Positions 1 through 9,901 of a stretch of 34,540 bases of DNA are shown piece after piece. The notes under the pieces are model-generated. The model was not told the DNA's origin, ran no database searches, and worked only from the letters and a program-made list of their open reading frames with translations. The stretch is taken from positions 1 through 34,540 of the forward strand of contig CAILXF010000042.1 in assembly GCA_903838125.1 (NCBI GenBank), written 5' to 3'. Both the position numbers and the translations under genes were made by a program. Each line of letters starts with the position of its first letter. Position 1 is the first letter of the stretch. The DNA is from an uncultured Pseudomonadota bacterium. Lineage in GTDB: Bacteria; Pseudomonadota; Gammaproteobacteria; Burkholderiales; Methylophilaceae.

Positions 1-138
1 ATGGTTAATGGTACGGCACGTTTAATTGTCCTGTTGTCTGGTGTTGTGCGTAAATTACAGACGGGTTTGATCTATCACTACGCATTTGCCATGATTATTG
101 GCGCTTTCCTCATGCTCACATTTTTCTCTAAAGTATAA
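1..138 (+). CDS. nuoL: NADH-quinone oxidoreductase subunit L, C-terminal end (partial)
   Basis: The window opens inside a reading frame that runs to a TAA at 136-138 and gives 45 residues. It ends in a hydrophobic segment rich in Ala, Phe, Ile and Met followed by Ser-Lys-Val. The position directly before nuoM, with a gap of only six bases, and the residues around GLIYHYAFAMIIGAF fit the C-terminal membrane helix of NuoL, the distal proton-pumping subunit of respiratory complex I. The true start lies left of the window, so the first ATG here is not taken as a start. Identity rests mainly on context and the short tail. Confidence 0.85.
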   Translation: MVNGTARLIVLLSGVVRKLQTGLIYHYAFAMIIGAFLMLTFFSKV

Positions 139-144
139 AAAAAC

Positions 145-1644
145 ATGCTGGCTTACTTTACTCAACATCTCTTAAGTTTTAGCGTCTGGACACCTATACT
201 GTCAGGCATAGCCGTGCTATTTACTGCCAATGACCACAAACCGAACGTCACACGTTGGTTAGCGTTAGCTGGTGGAATACTGGCATTTTTAGTCGCAATT
301 CCACTCTATACCCAGTTTAATTTCGCTGATGGCGGCTTTCAGTTTCAAGAAGGCTTTAGTTGGATTCCCGCCTTTAATATCAATTATCACCTTGGTGTAG
401 ACGGTATTGCCATTCCACTGATCTTGCTCACCAGTTTTACCACTGTGATCGTGATTATTTCTGCATGGGAAGTTATTGAAAAGCGCGTAGCGCAATATAT
501 GGCTTGCTTCTTGATTATGAGTGGCTTAATGGTAGGGGTGTTCTGCGCCTTAGATGCTATTTTGTATTATGTGTTTTGGGAAGCGATGCTTATCCCGCTT
601 TTCTTAGCTATCGGTATTTGGGGCGGTCCTAATCGTGTTTATGCAACGATCAAGTTCTTCCTCTATACCTTGCTTGGCTCACTATTGATGCTAGTGGCCT
701 TTATCTACCTATATTTAAAAACAGGTAGTTTTGAGCTGATGGATTACTACCGCTTGCCTTTGCCTCTTACTGCACAAGTGCTTATCTTTTTAGCTTTCTT
801 TGTAGCCTTCGCTGTAAAAGTGCCGATGTGGCCAGTGCATACTTGGCTACCTGATGCCCACGTTGAAGCACCTACAGGTGGGTCAGTCGTGCTGGCAGCC
901 ATTGCATTAAAGCTTGGTGGATATAGCTTTCTTCGCTTTGCAATGCCGATTGCCCCCGATGCTGCGCATTATTTATCTGGCTTTATGATTACATTATCGC
1001 TTATTGCGATTGTCTATATTGCGCTAGTAGCATTGGCGCAAAAAGACATGAAGAAACTGATTGCTTACTCTTCAATTTCACATATGGGTTTTGTGACGTT
1101 AGGGTTTTTTATCTTTAATAATTTAGGCTTAGAAGGCGCAGTCGTACAAATGGTATCGCACGGCTTTATTTCGGCCGCCATGTTCCTTTGCGTGGGTGTG
1201 CTTTATGACCGTGTTCATAGCCGTCAAATCGAAGCCTACGGGGGTGTTGCCAATACAATGCCAGTGTTTGCTGCCTTTGCTGTGTTCTTTGCGATGGCTA
1301 ACAGTGGTTTGCCGGCAACATCTGGTTTCGTAGGTGAATTTATGGTGATATTAGGCGCGATTCAAGCCAACTTCTGGTATGCATTTCTAGCTTCAACCAC
1401 ACTCATTTTTGGCGCAGCTTATACGCTATGGATGATTAAGCGTGTGTTTTATGGTGAGATTGCCAATGCAAATGTGGCTGCACTGAAAGACCTCAATAAA
1501 CGCGAATTTTTGATTCTAGCCACTTTGGCATTGTTGGTGTTGGCTTTGGGTGTCTATCCACAACCGCTAACGGATATGACCAATGCCAGCGTGACGCAAC
1601 TTCTTTCACTTCTTGCACAAAGCAAGCTGCCAGTAGGTCTATAA
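145..1644 (+). CDS. nuoM: NADH-quinone oxidoreductase subunit M
   Basis: This is an antiporter-like, proton-translocating membrane subunit of complex I, in the cytoplasmic membrane. The 499-residue product is almost entirely transmembrane helices and matches the usual NuoM length. Family landmarks are visible: the glutamate in FWEAMLIP (E146), the lysine in FAVKVPMWPVH (K225), the TWLPDAHVEAPTGGS loop and the following helix lysine (K256), which together make the proton path. It starts six bases after the nuoL stop and ends three bases before nuoN, so it is translated as part of one nuo operon. No clear Shine-Dalgarno precedes the ATG, which suggests translational coupling to nuoL. Identification is firm. 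Confidence 0.97.
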   Translation: MLAYFTQHLLSFSVWTPILSGIAVLFTANDHKPNVTRWLALAGGILAFLVAIPLYTQFNFADGGFQFQEGFSWIPAFNINYHLGVDGIAIPLILLTSFTTVIVIISAWEVIEKRVAQYMACFLIMSGLMVGVFCALDAILYYVFWEAMLIPLFLAIGIWGGPNRVYATIKFFLYTLLGSLLMLVAFIYLYLKTGSFELMDYYRLPLPLTAQVLIFLAFFVAFAVKVPMWPVHTWLPDAHVEAPTGGSVVLAAIALKLGGYSFLRFAMPIAPDAAHYLSGFMITLSLIAIVYIALVALAQKDMKKLIAYSSISHMGFVTLGFFIFNNLGLEGAVVQMVSHGFISAAMFLCVGVLYDRVHSRQIEAYGGVANTMPVFAAFAVFFAMANSGLPATSGFVGEFMVILGAIQANFWYAFLASTTLIFGAAYTLWMIKRVFYGEIANANVAALKDLNKREFLILATLALLVLALGVYPQPLTDMTNASVTQLLSLLAQSKLPVGL

Positions 1645-1647
1645 GCT

Positions 1648-3096
1648 ATGGAAAATATACGTTACGACCTGATTACCGCTTTGCCAGAGTTATTCATCGT
1701 TTGTATGGCGATGTTTATCCTGCTAGCAGATTTATTTCTGAAAGCATCTAATCGCATCTATATCTATGGCCTGTCGCAAGCTACGTTACTGGCTGCAGCC
1801 TATTTAACTTTTAGTAATCATGCGCCGAGTGTGAGCTACGCATTTACCGACGCTTTTGTTGATGATGCAATGTCTGACGTGCTGAAGTTAATGATCTATC
1901 TTGGCACCTCCTTGATTTTTGTCTATAGCCGTCAATATTTACAGCTACGCAATATGTTTCGTGGCGAGTTTTATGCCTTAGTGCTATTCGCTGTCGTTGG
2001 CATGATGATTATGGTTTCTGGCCAGAATATGTTGACGCTGTATATGGGGTTAGAGTTATTGTCTTTAAGTTTATATGCCTTAGTCGCTTTGGATCGAGAC
2101 AACGCACGCGCGACAGAAGCTGCTATGAAGTATTTTGTGCTGGGTGCTTTAGCCTCTGGTATGTTGCTATACGGCATGAGCATGATTTATGGCATGACAG
2201 GAAGTTTGAATATTGCCGACATCAACCATGCCTTAATGGGTGAAACAAAAAATCATGCAGTATTGATTTTGGGTTTGGTCTTTATCGTTTCTGGCTTAGC
2301 GTTTAAGCTCGGCGCAGTGCCATTCCAAATGTGGGTGCCGGATGTGTATGAAGGTTCTCCGACTGCGGTGACGTTGCTCATTAGCTCAGTGCCAAAATTG
2401 GCCGCTTTTGCTTTTGTGATACGCTTGCTAGTTCAGGCATTACCTACCTTAGCAGTCGATTGGCAGCAGATGCTGATGATTATGGCCGTGTTGTCAATTG
2501 TTATTGGCAACATTACCGCAATCGCGCAGACCAATCTAAAGCGTATGTTGGCCTATTCTACGATTTCACATATCGGTTTTATCTTATACGGCCTAATGAG
2601 CGCGAGCATAAATGGCTTTGTTTATGCCATGTTCTACGTGGTGAGTTATGTGCTGATGACCTTAGCTGGCTTTGGCATCATTTTGTTGCTATCACGCAAA
2701 GGATTTGAAGCCGAAAACTTAGAGGACTTAAAAGGCCTAAACCAGCGCAGTCCATGGGTAGCTTTTTTAATGATGATTGTCATGTTTAGCATGGCTGGTG
2801 TGCCACCAACTTTGGGCTTCTATGCCAAGTTTAGCGTATTACAAGCTGCACTGCAGGCCGGGTACTTGTGGTTGGTGGTGTTCGCTGTGTTGATGGCAGT
2901 TGTTGGTGCTTTCTACTACCTGCGTGTCATCAAATTAATGTATTTTGATGAGCCTGCCGATTTAAAACCCATTGATGCGCCCCTTGATATGCGCATTATA
3001 TTAAGTGTCAATGCCTTGGCGTTATTAGTCATTGGATTGATGCCGCAGTCATTGATGGAACTTTGCATTTACGCGGTCACTAGAAGCTTAAGCTAA
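1648..3096 (+). CDS. nuoN: NADH-quinone oxidoreductase subunit N
   Basis: NuoN is the last antiporter-like membrane subunit of complex I and normally the last gene of the nuo operon, as here. The 482-residue protein carries the conserved YMGLELLSLSLYALVA helix with its essential-type glutamate, the AFKLGAVPFQMWVPDVYEG loop, and the TNLKRMLAYSTISHIGF segment shared by Mrp-like subunits. It begins three bases after the nuoM stop. No strong rho-independent terminator is visible in the roughly 100 bases that follow, so some read-through into the Nudix gene is possible. Identification is firm. Confidence 0.97.
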   Translation: MENIRYDLITALPELFIVCMAMFILLADLFLKASNRIYIYGLSQATLLAAAYLTFSNHAPSVSYAFTDAFVDDAMSDVLKLMIYLGTSLIFVYSRQYLQLRNMFRGEFYALVLFAVVGMMIMVSGQNMLTLYMGLELLSLSLYALVALDRDNARATEAAMKYFVLGALASGMLLYGMSMIYGMTGSLNIADINHALMGETKNHAVLILGLVFIVSGLAFKLGAVPFQMWVPDVYEGSPTAVTLLISSVPKLAAFAFVIRLLVQALPTLAVDWQQMLMIMAVLSIVIGNITAIAQTNLKRMLAYSTISHIGFILYGLMSASINGFVYAMFYVVSYVLMTLAGFGIILLLSRKGFEAENLEDLKGLNQRSPWVAFLMMIVMFSMAGVPPTLGFYAKFSVLQAALQAGYLWLVVFAVLMAVVGAFYYLRVIKLMYFDEPADLKPIDAPLDMRIILSVNALALLVIGLMPQSLMELCIYAVTRSLS

Positions 3097-3194
3097 TGCG
3101 GCATGTCCTATCCTTACTTCCTAGTGTCTTCGGCAAGGTGCAGTGAAAGTAAGCGTTATTGGCGCGGCACTCCATTGATAGCAATTACTGCACT

Positions 3195-3755
3195 ATGATA
3201 AAGCCTGACCTCACAGAATACTTCGTAAGCACTGAAATTTTGGCTCAAGGTAAGCTACTGACAGTCAACTGTGATCAAGTCCGCTTGGCAAATGGCCATC
3301 TCACTGAACGCGAATACGTCATCCATCCTGGCGCAGTTATCATCGTACCCATACTTGCTAACGGTAATGTAATTCTAGAGCGACAATTTCGTTATCCGCT
3401 ACGCCTAGTTTTTATTGAGCTACCCGCTGGCAAGATTGACGCCAATGAAGATGTGTTGCATACCGGTCAGCGCGAACTGCTAGAAGAAACGGGCTATAGC
3501 GCTAACGAGTGGGTGAGGTTAGGGCAAACGCATCCGTGCATCGGCTACTCTAATGAAGTCATCCATATCTATCTAGCCCGCAGCTTAATAGCAGGCAAGC
3601 ATCAGCGTGATGCTGACGAGAATCTTGAGGTGTTTGAGTTACCATTTGCGCAATGTTTAAATATGATTGTGCAAGGTGAAATTACGGATGGAAAAACTAT
3701 CGCTGCACTGTTTTTAGCGGCCCAATTTTTGAAATCGGAATCCGCACATGGCTAA
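3195..3755 (+). CDS. Nudix hydrolase, ADP-ribose pyrophosphatase-like
   Basis: This is a cytosolic 186-residue Nudix hydrolase. A complete Nudix box lies at residues 79-101: G-x5-E-x7-REL-x-EE-x-G, running from GKIDANE to RELLEETGY. An upstream arginine- and glutamate-rich strand (VILERQFRYP) and the LVFIELPAG segment are typical of the ADP-ribose pyrophosphatase (NudF/NudE-like) branch, which splits ADP-ribose or related nucleoside diphosphates to AMP plus a phosphosugar. I chose the ATG at 3195; an in-frame TTG at 3159 would add 12 residues that look unlike the family, and neither start has a convincing ribosome site. The 3' end overlaps the next gene by eight bases, so the two are probably co-translated. 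The exact substrate is not determinable from sequence. Confidence 0.85.
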   Translation: MIKPDLTEYFVSTEILAQGKLLTVNCDQVRLANGHLTEREYVIHPGAVIIVPILANGNVILERQFRYPLRLVFIELPAGKIDANEDVLHTGQRELLEETGYSANEWVRLGQTHPCIGYSNEVIHIYLARSLIAGKHQRDADENLEVFELPFAQCLNMIVQGEITDGKTIAALFLAAQFLKSESAHG

Positions 3756-4593
3756 AATTTTAATTGTGGGTTGCGGTGACTTAGGCACTGCCATTGCTAA
3801 GCGTTTGGTTGACGAGGAGCATGAGGTCATAGGCTTACGTAGAAGCGTGCAGAACTTACCACGAATGCAAATGCTCCAAGGCGATGTTACAGATGTAGGC
3901 TCGCTTAAAGCCCTAGTCGGACTAATGCCTGAGGTTGTTATCTACTGTGTGGCTGCCAGCAGTCAGACCGATGCGACCTATCAAGCGCAGTATGTGACTG
4001 GGCTAAAAAATATACTTGCTAGCCAAAGCCGAAATCAACAATTACAGCATGTTTTTTTTGTGTCTAGCACCCGTGTATATGGCCAGGAAACAACAACCCT
4101 GTTGGATGAAAATATATCGGCATTACCCGCAGATTTTGGTGGTGAGCGATTGTTGGAAGCTGAATATCTACTCAAAACCTTGCCTTGTAACGCTACTGCC
4201 TTAAGGTTATCTGGTATTTATGGTCCAGGTCGGTTACGCATGATTAATTTGGCCAAGTCACCACAACAGTGGCCATCACAAAATAGTTGGAGTAATCGCA
4301 TACATCGTGACGATGCGGCGGACTTTGTTGTGTTCTTAGTCCAGAGGATATTGACTGAGCAGGCTATCGCCCCTTGTTATATTGTGACTGACTCAAAGCC
4401 GGTGAGTCAGTACGAAGTGCTGACTTGGCTAGCCAAGAAAATGCAGTTAGCCTTACCAGCCAATAGTTCAGCAGAAGCGCAAGGGGGGAAACGCTTAAGT
4501 AATCAGTTAATGTTGTCTAGTGGTTTTCAGTTGAAATACCCAGACTTTAGCGTTGGTTACCAAGCTTTACTGGACGAAATAACCACGGCTTAA
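3748..4593 (+). CDS. NAD(P)-binding epimerase/dehydratase-like protein (extended SDR)
   Basis: The 281-residue product has a Rossmann fold at its N-terminus: a beta strand followed by GCGDLG (G8, G10, G13), then IAKRL and a basic LRRS motif suited to NADP or NAD. It continues with VFFVSSTRVYG, which supplies the serine and tyrosine of an SDR active site, and a LRLSGIYGPGR motif typical of sugar-nucleotide epimerase-like proteins such as E. coli YeeZ. The usual YxxxK is not obvious, so catalytic activity is uncertain. It overlaps the Nudix gene by eight bases and converges on the oxygenase gene; both stop codons lie in a perfect 16-base palindrome (4591-4606). The substrate is unknown. Confidence 0.75.
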   Translation: MAKILIVGCGDLGTAIAKRLVDEEHEVIGLRRSVQNLPRMQMLQGDVTDVGSLKALVGLMPEVVIYCVAASSQTDATYQAQYVTGLKNILASQSRNQQLQHVFFVSSTRVYGQETTTLLDENISALPADFGGERLLEAEYLLKTLPCNATALRLSGIYGPGRLRMINLAKSPQQWPSQNSWSNRIHRDDAADFVVFLVQRILTEQAIAPCYIVTDSKPVSQYEVLTWLAKKMQLALPANSSAEAQGGKRLSNQLMLSSGFQLKYPDFSVGYQALLDEITTA

Positions 4594-4603
4594 CATTTAA
4601 ATG

Positions 4604-5257
4604 TTAGCGGTTTAAGAACCAACCGGTCAGACTCATTCTGGCGCGGTTGGCAGGCAAGACCTCATGGTAAAAAGTGTCAGATAAAAACATCACCAATCTA
4701 CCAGCTATAGGGGCAATATCAAGTGATGGTTCGGCAGACACTATGCTGTCTGTGGTAGCGTCTGCATTTAGATACAAGCGCAAGTAACCACCATCTTCAA
4801 CTAACCAATCTTTATTTAAATATATTATGCAGCTGATTTGACGTTGTGGCAGTTGCGTATTGTCATTAGCCTTAAAGCGATCTAGATGTTTTTTGTAACT
4901 GGCGCCAATCGGATATAGTGCCAAATGACTTTCTAGGACATCTAAACCCAAATAGAGGTGTTGGTTAAGTCCGCTACGTAGGCGTTCCATTTCATCAAAG
5001 TATGTTCGTTGTGCAGGGCTGGCTTCAGCTTCATTTAACCAATAAATCGAGTCACCACGGAACTTGGTATTAACCATGCTCTGAGCTCGTCCAGTGTTGG
5101 CTGTGAACATTAATTCGTCAGTATTTAGCGCTACTATTTCAGAGGCTAATGCGTTAATGACGCTGGGGCTTAGGAAGTCATCCATCACGCAGTAGCCATG
5201 ATCAGTGATCTGATCTAATTGCTGTTGTAGATTGAGTGCAAAATAATGTGGGTGCAT
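4604..5257 (-). CDS. 2-oxoglutarate-Fe(II) oxygenase, prolyl 4-hydroxylase-like
   Basis: This is a 217-residue predicted cytosolic dioxygenase using 2-oxoglutarate, oxygen and Fe(II). The iron-binding facial triad is visible as H124 and D126 in KKHLDRF and H198 in FYHEVLP, and the oxoglutarate-binding arginine is R207 in RARMSLTGWF. The GGYLRLYL strand is also characteristic of the prolyl 4-hydroxylase superfamily. I chose the ATG at 5257; a GTG at 5296 in the same frame would add 13 poorly conserved-looking residues. The substrate (a protein side chain or a small molecule) cannot be told from sequence. It is transcribed against the upstream operon and lies just left of tRNA-Val. Confidence 0.82.
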   Translation of the reverse strand: MHPHYFALNLQQQLDQITDHGYCVMDDFLSPSVINALASEIVALNTDELMFTANTGRAQSMVNTKFRGDSIYWLNEAEASPAQRTYFDEMERLRSGLNQHLYLGLDVLESHLALYPIGASYKKHLDRFKANDNTQLPQRQISCIIYLNKDWLVEDGGYLRLYLNADATTDSIVSAEPSLDIAPIAGRLVMFLSDTFYHEVLPANRARMSLTGWFLNR

Positions 5258-5366
5258 CGGCCTATTATAGCGTTTGTCGTTTGCGCCAACGGCCACAATC
5301 AGCTAAAATCCTGCCTCTATTTGAAATTAAGCACAGCTCTATAGCAATGGTGATTAAAATCAGTAT

Positions 5367-5443
5367 AGGCGGTTAGCTCAGTTGGTTAGAGCGCTTGGTC
5401 GACATCCAAGAGGTCAGCAGTTCGAGTCTGCTACTGCCTACCA
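5367..5443 (+). tRNA. tRNA-Val (anticodon GAC)
   Basis: A full cloverleaf can be drawn. The acceptor stem pairs 5367-5373 with 5433-5439 (one G-U), the D stem GCTC/GAGC spans 5376-5392, the anticodon stem CTTGG/CCAAG spans 5394-5410, and the T arm is 5416-5432 with loop TTCGAGT. The discriminator is A5440 and CCA (5441-5443) is encoded. The anticodon at 5401-5403 is GAC, and A35, C36 and A73 agree with valine identity. The anticodon loop reads T-C-GAC-A-T, so position 33 is C rather than the near-universal U; see findings. The gene is monocistronic, followed about 50 bases later by a terminator. Confidence 0.93.
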
Positions 5444-5495
5444 CTTTAAAAAGTGGCTACACATGATAGTAATCTCCTTACCGAACATTAAAGCC

Positions 5496-5524
5496 AAAGC
5501 CGTTATAGTTAACGGCTTTTATTA
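5496..5524 (+). terminator. Rho-independent terminator after tRNA-Val, just upstream of thrS
   Basis: A perfect 10-bp inverted repeat, AAAGCCGTTA (5496-5505) with TAACGGCTTT (5510-5519), encloses the tetraloop TAGT and is followed by a T-rich run. It would end the tRNA-Val transcript. It lies only about 17 bases before the thrS start codon, so it may also act as a leader hairpin of thrS. Confidence 0.8.
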
Positions 5525-5541
5525 TTTAAGATGGAAATTAT

Positions 5542-7449
5542 ATGCCAGTAATTCGCTTACCTGATGGCTCTGAACGAAGCTTTGACGCTCCTGTAACGGT
5601 TGCAGAAGTAGCGATGAATATTGGTGCTGGCTTGGCTAAGGCTGCGCTAGCGGGAAAGGTCAATGGAAATCTTGTTGATACTTCTTATTTAATCAGTGAA
5701 GATGCAGAGCTTGCGATTATTACGGATAAGAATCCTGAAGGTCTTGATGTTATACGCCATTCAGCTGCGCATTTGCTCGCTTACGCAGTAAAAGAGTTAT
5801 TCCCCGAGGCGCAAGTAACTATTGGTCCTGTGATTGAAAATGGTTTCTTTTACGACTTTTCTTATAAGCGTGCGTTTACCCCTGAAGATTTAATTGCCAT
5901 CGAAAAGAAAATGTCTGAGCTGGCAAAGAGGGATGAGCTAGTAACGCGTAAGGTATTGCCACGAGATGAAGCTGTGGCTTACTTTAATTCTATCGGCGAG
6001 TTATATAAAGCTGAAATCATTGGTAGCATTCCTGCGGGTGAAGATGTTTCGCTATATACCGAAGGTAGCTTTACCGACTTATGTCGTGGTCCGCATGTGC
6101 CTAATACGGGCAAATTAAAAGCTTTTAAATTAATGAAGTTGGCTGGTGCGTACTGGCGTGGTGACAGCAATAACGAAATGCTACAGCGCGTGTATGGGAC
6201 TGCTTGGCGCAATAAAGAAGAGTTAGAAGCCTATCTATTCCAGTTGGAAGAAGCTGAAAAACGTGATCATCGTAAATTAGGCAAGCAACTAGACTACTTC
6301 CATATGCAAGACGATGCGCCAGGGATGGTATTTTGGCATCCTCGTGGCTGGAGCATTTGGCAAGAGGTTGAGCAGTACATGCGTAAAATGTTTCGTGACT
6401 ACGATTATCAAGAAGTGCGCACGCCTACCGTCATGGATAAGACGCTGTGGGAAAAGTCAGGTCACTGGCAAAATTACCGCGACAATATGTTTGTTACTGC
6501 TTCAGAAAGTCGTGATTATGCAGTGAAGCCGATGAACTGCCCAGGCCATGTACAAATCTTTAATAGTGGGTTGCATAGTTACCGCGATTTGCCATTGCGT
6601 TTGGCGGAGTTTGGATCATGCCATCGTAATGAACCATCAGGTTCTTTGCATGGATTGATGCGTGTACGTGGTTTTACCCAAGATGATGCGCATATTTTTT
6701 GTACTGAAGCACAGATTGAGTCTGAAGTAGCTGACTTTATAAAGATGTTATATAAAGCTTACGGTGACTTTGGATTTACAGAAGTATTGGTTAAGCTTTC
6801 AACGCGCCCTGAAAAGCGTGTGGGTGCTGATGAAACCTGGGATAAAGCCGAAGCTTCATTAGCTAATGCGCTGAATCAAAATAATCTAGCATTTGATTTG
6901 CAGCCTGGAGAGGGTGCTTTTTACGGCCCAAAAATTGAATTTACACTAAAAGACAGCTTAGGTCGTCTATGGCAGTGTGGCACGATCCAATTAGACTTTA
7001 ACCTACCTGAGCGTTTGGATGCTGAGTACGTTGCTGAAGATAATACACGTCAGCGCCCAGTAATGTTGCATCGCGCCATTGTGGGTTCTATGGAACGGTT
7101 TATCGGAATTTTGATTGAGAACTATGCCGGTGCTATGCCGTTATGGTTAGCGCCAGTGCAAGTGATGGTACTGAATATCTCAGAAAGTCAGTCAGATTAT
7201 GTACGGCAAGTAGTTGAAATGCTGAAGAAATCTGGCATTAGATGTGAATTTGACTTGAGAAATGAGAAGATTACCTATAAAATACGCGAACATAGCATGC
7301 AGAAGTTACCTTACTTGCTAGTTGCAGGTGAGCGTGAAATGCTGGCAGGACATGTAGCCGTGCGTACCCGAACAGGTGAAGACCTAGGCTCTATGCCGAT
7401 AAGCGACTTAATTGACCGCTTAAAAGCAGAAGTTGAAGCGAAAGCTTAA
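5542..7449 (+). CDS. thrS: Threonine--tRNA ligase
   Basis: This class II aminoacyl-tRNA synthetase charges tRNA-Thr and has proofreading. The 635 residues match the usual bacterial length. Domains in order: N-terminal TGS (about 1-61, starting [10 protein letters not shown]), the editing domain with HxxxH (H73, H77) and the DLCRGPH segment (about 65-225), then the catalytic core from about 245 with the zinc-binding cysteine in MNCPGH, motif 2 around [14 protein letters not shown], motif 3 around [11 protein letters not shown], and the C-terminal anticodon-binding domain (about 530-635). The ATG has a GGA six bases before it (AGATGGAAATTAT). It leads the thrS-infC-rpmI-rplT-pheST block, an order conserved in proteobacteria. 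Confidence 0.98.
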   Translation: MPVIRLPDGSERSFDAPVTVAEVAMNIGAGLAKAALAGKVNGNLVDTSYLISEDAELAIITDKNPEGLDVIRHSAAHLLAYAVKELFPEAQVTIGPVIENGFFYDFSYKRAFTPEDLIAIEKKMSELAKRDELVTRKVLPRDEAVAYFNSIGELYKAEIIGSIPAGEDVSLYTEGSFTDLCRGPHVPNTGKLKAFKLMKLAGAYWRGDSNNEMLQRVYGTAWRNKEELEAYLFQLEEAEKRDHRKLGKQLDYFHMQDDAPGMVFWHPRGWSIWQEVEQYMRKMFRDYDYQEVRTPTVMDKTLWEKSGHWQNYRDNMFVTASESRDYAVKPMNCPGHVQIFNSGLHSYRDLPLRLAEFGSCHRNEPSGSLHGLMRVRGFTQDDAHIFCTEAQIESEVADFIKMLYKAYGDFGFTEVLVKLSTRPEKRVGADETWDKAEASLANALNQNNLAFDLQPGEGAFYGPKIEFTLKDSLGRLWQCGTIQLDFNLPERLDAEYVAEDNTRQRPVMLHRAIVGSMERFIGILIENYAGAMPLWLAPVQVMVLNISESQSDYVRQVVEMLKKSGIRCEFDLRNEKITYKIREHSMQKLPYLLVAGEREMLAGHVAVRTRTGEDLGSMPISDLIDRLKAEVEAKA

Positions 7450-7494
7450 GCTTAATTAGAGACTTAAAATTTCAGGTGCACGGCTTAACTATTT

Positions 7495-7509
7495 GGAGAA
7501 TTTGATATA
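7495..7509 (+). promoter_or_regulatory. Ribosome binding site and AUA start codon of infC
   Basis: GGAG at 7495-7498 lies eight bases before ATA at 7507-7509. No standard start codon is available at a usable distance, and the amino acids encoded right after the ATA match the IF-3 N-terminus. The site decides the infC start and is the likely target of IF-3 autoregulation, by analogy with the AUU start in E. coli. Confidence 0.85.
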
Positions 7510-8028
7510 GCACAAGACAAAGAAACGCGAATTAACGGTGACATTACTGGTACCGAAGTTCGTTTGGTGGGTGTAGAGGGTGAACCGTTAGGGATTATGT
7601 CGCTAACGGAGGCATTTGCAAAAGCAGAAGAAGCAGACACTGATTTAGTGGAAATTGCGCCTAACGCTGTACCGCCAGTTTGTAGGCTATTGGATTACGG
7701 CAAATTTAAATATGCCGAAAGCAAAAAACAGCACGAAGTTAAGCTGAAGCAAAAGCAAGTTGTGGTTAAAGAGATTAAGTTTCGCCCAGGTACAGATGAC
7801 GGCGACTACGCAATTAAAGTGCGTAATATTATTCGATTTATTCAAGACGGCGATAAAGCTAAGATTACTTTACGCTTTAGAGGCCGTGAGATTACTCACC
7901 AAGAATTTGGTTTGGCTTTATTAAGACGTGTTGAAGCAGATTTAAAAGAATACGCAGTCGTTGAGCAGTTTCCGAAAATGGAAGGCCGCCAAATGGTAAT
8001 GGTGCTTGGACCACCTAAAAAGAATTAA
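7507..8028 (+). CDS. infC: Translation initiation factor IF-3, starting at an AUA codon
   Basis: IF-3 binds the 30S subunit, prevents premature 50S joining and proofreads start-codon/initiator-tRNA pairing. There is no ATG, GTG or TTG in frame before residue 20, yet the family's N-terminus ([12 protein letters not shown], then EVRL) is clearly encoded upstream of 7564. The frame reaches an ATA at 7507 preceded by GGAG (7495-7498) at an eight-base spacing, giving 173 residues, the normal IF-3 length. The body has [14 protein letters not shown], the [14 protein letters not shown] linker region and the C-terminal [15 protein letters not shown]. In E. coli infC starts at AUU and IF-3 represses its own mRNA by rejecting that codon; the same loop is expected here. 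The TTG at 7564 is a false start that would remove about 19 residues. Confidence 0.93.
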   Translation: MAQDKETRINGDITGTEVRLVGVEGEPLGIMSLTEAFAKAEEADTDLVEIAPNAVPPVCRLLDYGKFKYAESKKQHEVKLKQKQVVVKEIKFRPGTDDGDYAIKVRNIIRFIQDGDKAKITLRFRGREITHQEFGLALLRRVEADLKEYAVVEQFPKMEGRQMVMVLGPPKKN

Positions 8029-8151
8029 GTAGCTGTTATCAGTTGCAAAATGAAGTAGTCAGTGTAATAGCAAAGTAGTGGTAGTGAAATTCCGAGTGAT
8101 ACGGCTTAACGGCATGCCTAAGCACTCATAACTAAGTTCAAGGAGAACAAA

Positions 8152-8349
8152 ATGCCAAAAATGAAAACCAAGAGTGGTGCTAAAAAGCGCTTCAAGTTCT
8201 TGGGTAATGGTAAAGTGAAGCGTACGCATTCACATTTACGCCATATCCTCACTAAAAAGACCACCAAGCAAAAGCGTAAATTACGCGGCACGGCGATCAT
8301 CTCACCAACTGATGTCAAGCGCGTTCGCGCTATGATGCCAACACGATAA
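8152..8349 (+). CDS. rpmI: 50S ribosomal protein L35
   Basis: A 65-residue, strongly basic ribosomal protein of the large subunit. The start [15 protein letters not shown], the central [14 protein letters not shown] segment and KRKLRG are the standard L35 signature, and the length is typical. A strong Shine-Dalgarno (AAGGAG, 8141-8146) precedes the ATG. It sits between infC and rplT with a ten-base gap to rplT, as in most proteobacteria. The 123 bases between infC and rpmI contain no other gene; in E. coli the equivalent region takes part in L20 translational repression, and the same may be true here, though I could not confirm a pseudoknot by eye. Confidence 0.98.
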   Translation: MPKMKTKSGAKKRFKFLGNGKVKRTHSHLRHILTKKTTKQKRKLRGTAIISPTDVKRVRAMMPTR

Positions 8350-8359
8350 GGAGACCGAT

Positions 8360-8719
8360 ATGCCTAGAGTAAAACGTGGTGTCATTGCTCGCGCTAGACA
8401 CAAAAAAGTATTAAAAGCCGCTAAGGGTTACCGCGGTCGTCGTAAAAACGTTTACCGCGTTGCTAAGCAAGCGGTAATGAAGGCTGGTCAATATGCTTAC
8501 CGTGATCGCCGTCAAAAGAAACGTCAATTCCGTACATTATGGATTGCACGTATCAATGCGGGTGCTCGTGAGTGTGGTTTGACTTATAGCCGCTTCATGC
8601 ATGGTTTGAAAAAAGCAGCGATTGAAGTTGATCGTAAAGTATTAGCTGATTTAGCAGTATTTGATAAAGTAGCATTTGCACAATTTGTTGAAATGTCAAA
8701 AACAGCTTTAGCCGCTTAA
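8360..8719 (+). CDS. rplT: 50S ribosomal protein L20
   Basis: A 119-residue basic protein that binds 23S rRNA early in 50S assembly and, in E. coli, represses the rpmI-rplT mRNA. The N-terminus [16 protein letters not shown], the [19 protein letters not shown] helix and [17 protein letters not shown] are diagnostic. The length is normal. It is preceded by AAGGAG with good spacing and followed about 14 bases after the stop by a strong terminator, so most transcription of the ribosomal-protein part of the operon should end here. Confidence 0.98.
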   Translation: MPRVKRGVIARARHKKVLKAAKGYRGRRKNVYRVAKQAVMKAGQYAYRDRRQKKRQFRTLWIARINAGARECGLTYSRFMHGLKKAAIEVDRKVLADLAVFDKVAFAQFVEMSKTALAA

Positions 8720-8732
8720 TTGCTTGAAAAAT

Positions 8733-8761
8733 AAAAAAAGAGGCTTCGGCCTCTTTTTTTT
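8733..8761 (+). terminator. Rho-independent terminator after rplT
   Basis: GAGGC (8740-8744) and GCCTC (8749-8753) close a TTCG tetraloop. The stem is extended by seven A-T pairs because an A-run precedes it and eight Ts follow it. This is a textbook intrinsic terminator, and in sequence terms the A/T symmetry would let it work on both strands. It separates the infC-rpmI-rplT transcript from pheST. Confidence 0.95.
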
Positions 8762-8817
8762 ATAGTAAAATCAATACATTATAAAATTTAACGCATTCAA
8801 ATTGGTGCTGTAAATAA

Positions 8818-9846
<1,029 letters not shown>

Positions 9847-9901
9847 TTCTCACACACAATATTGCCATTAAATTAAATCAATCTAAGGTCATCCCCGCAT
9901 T

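Noticed and set aside
4591-4606. Perfect 16-base palindrome TAACATTTAAATGTTA between convergent genes
   Set aside because: It is AT-only apart from two G-C pairs and has no T-tract. Six of its bases are simply the two facing stop codons, so I do not call it a terminator or operator.
7564-8028. infC read from the TTG at 7564
   Set aside because: This would delete the conserved IF-3 N-terminus; the ATA at 7507 with its GGAG explains the sequence better.
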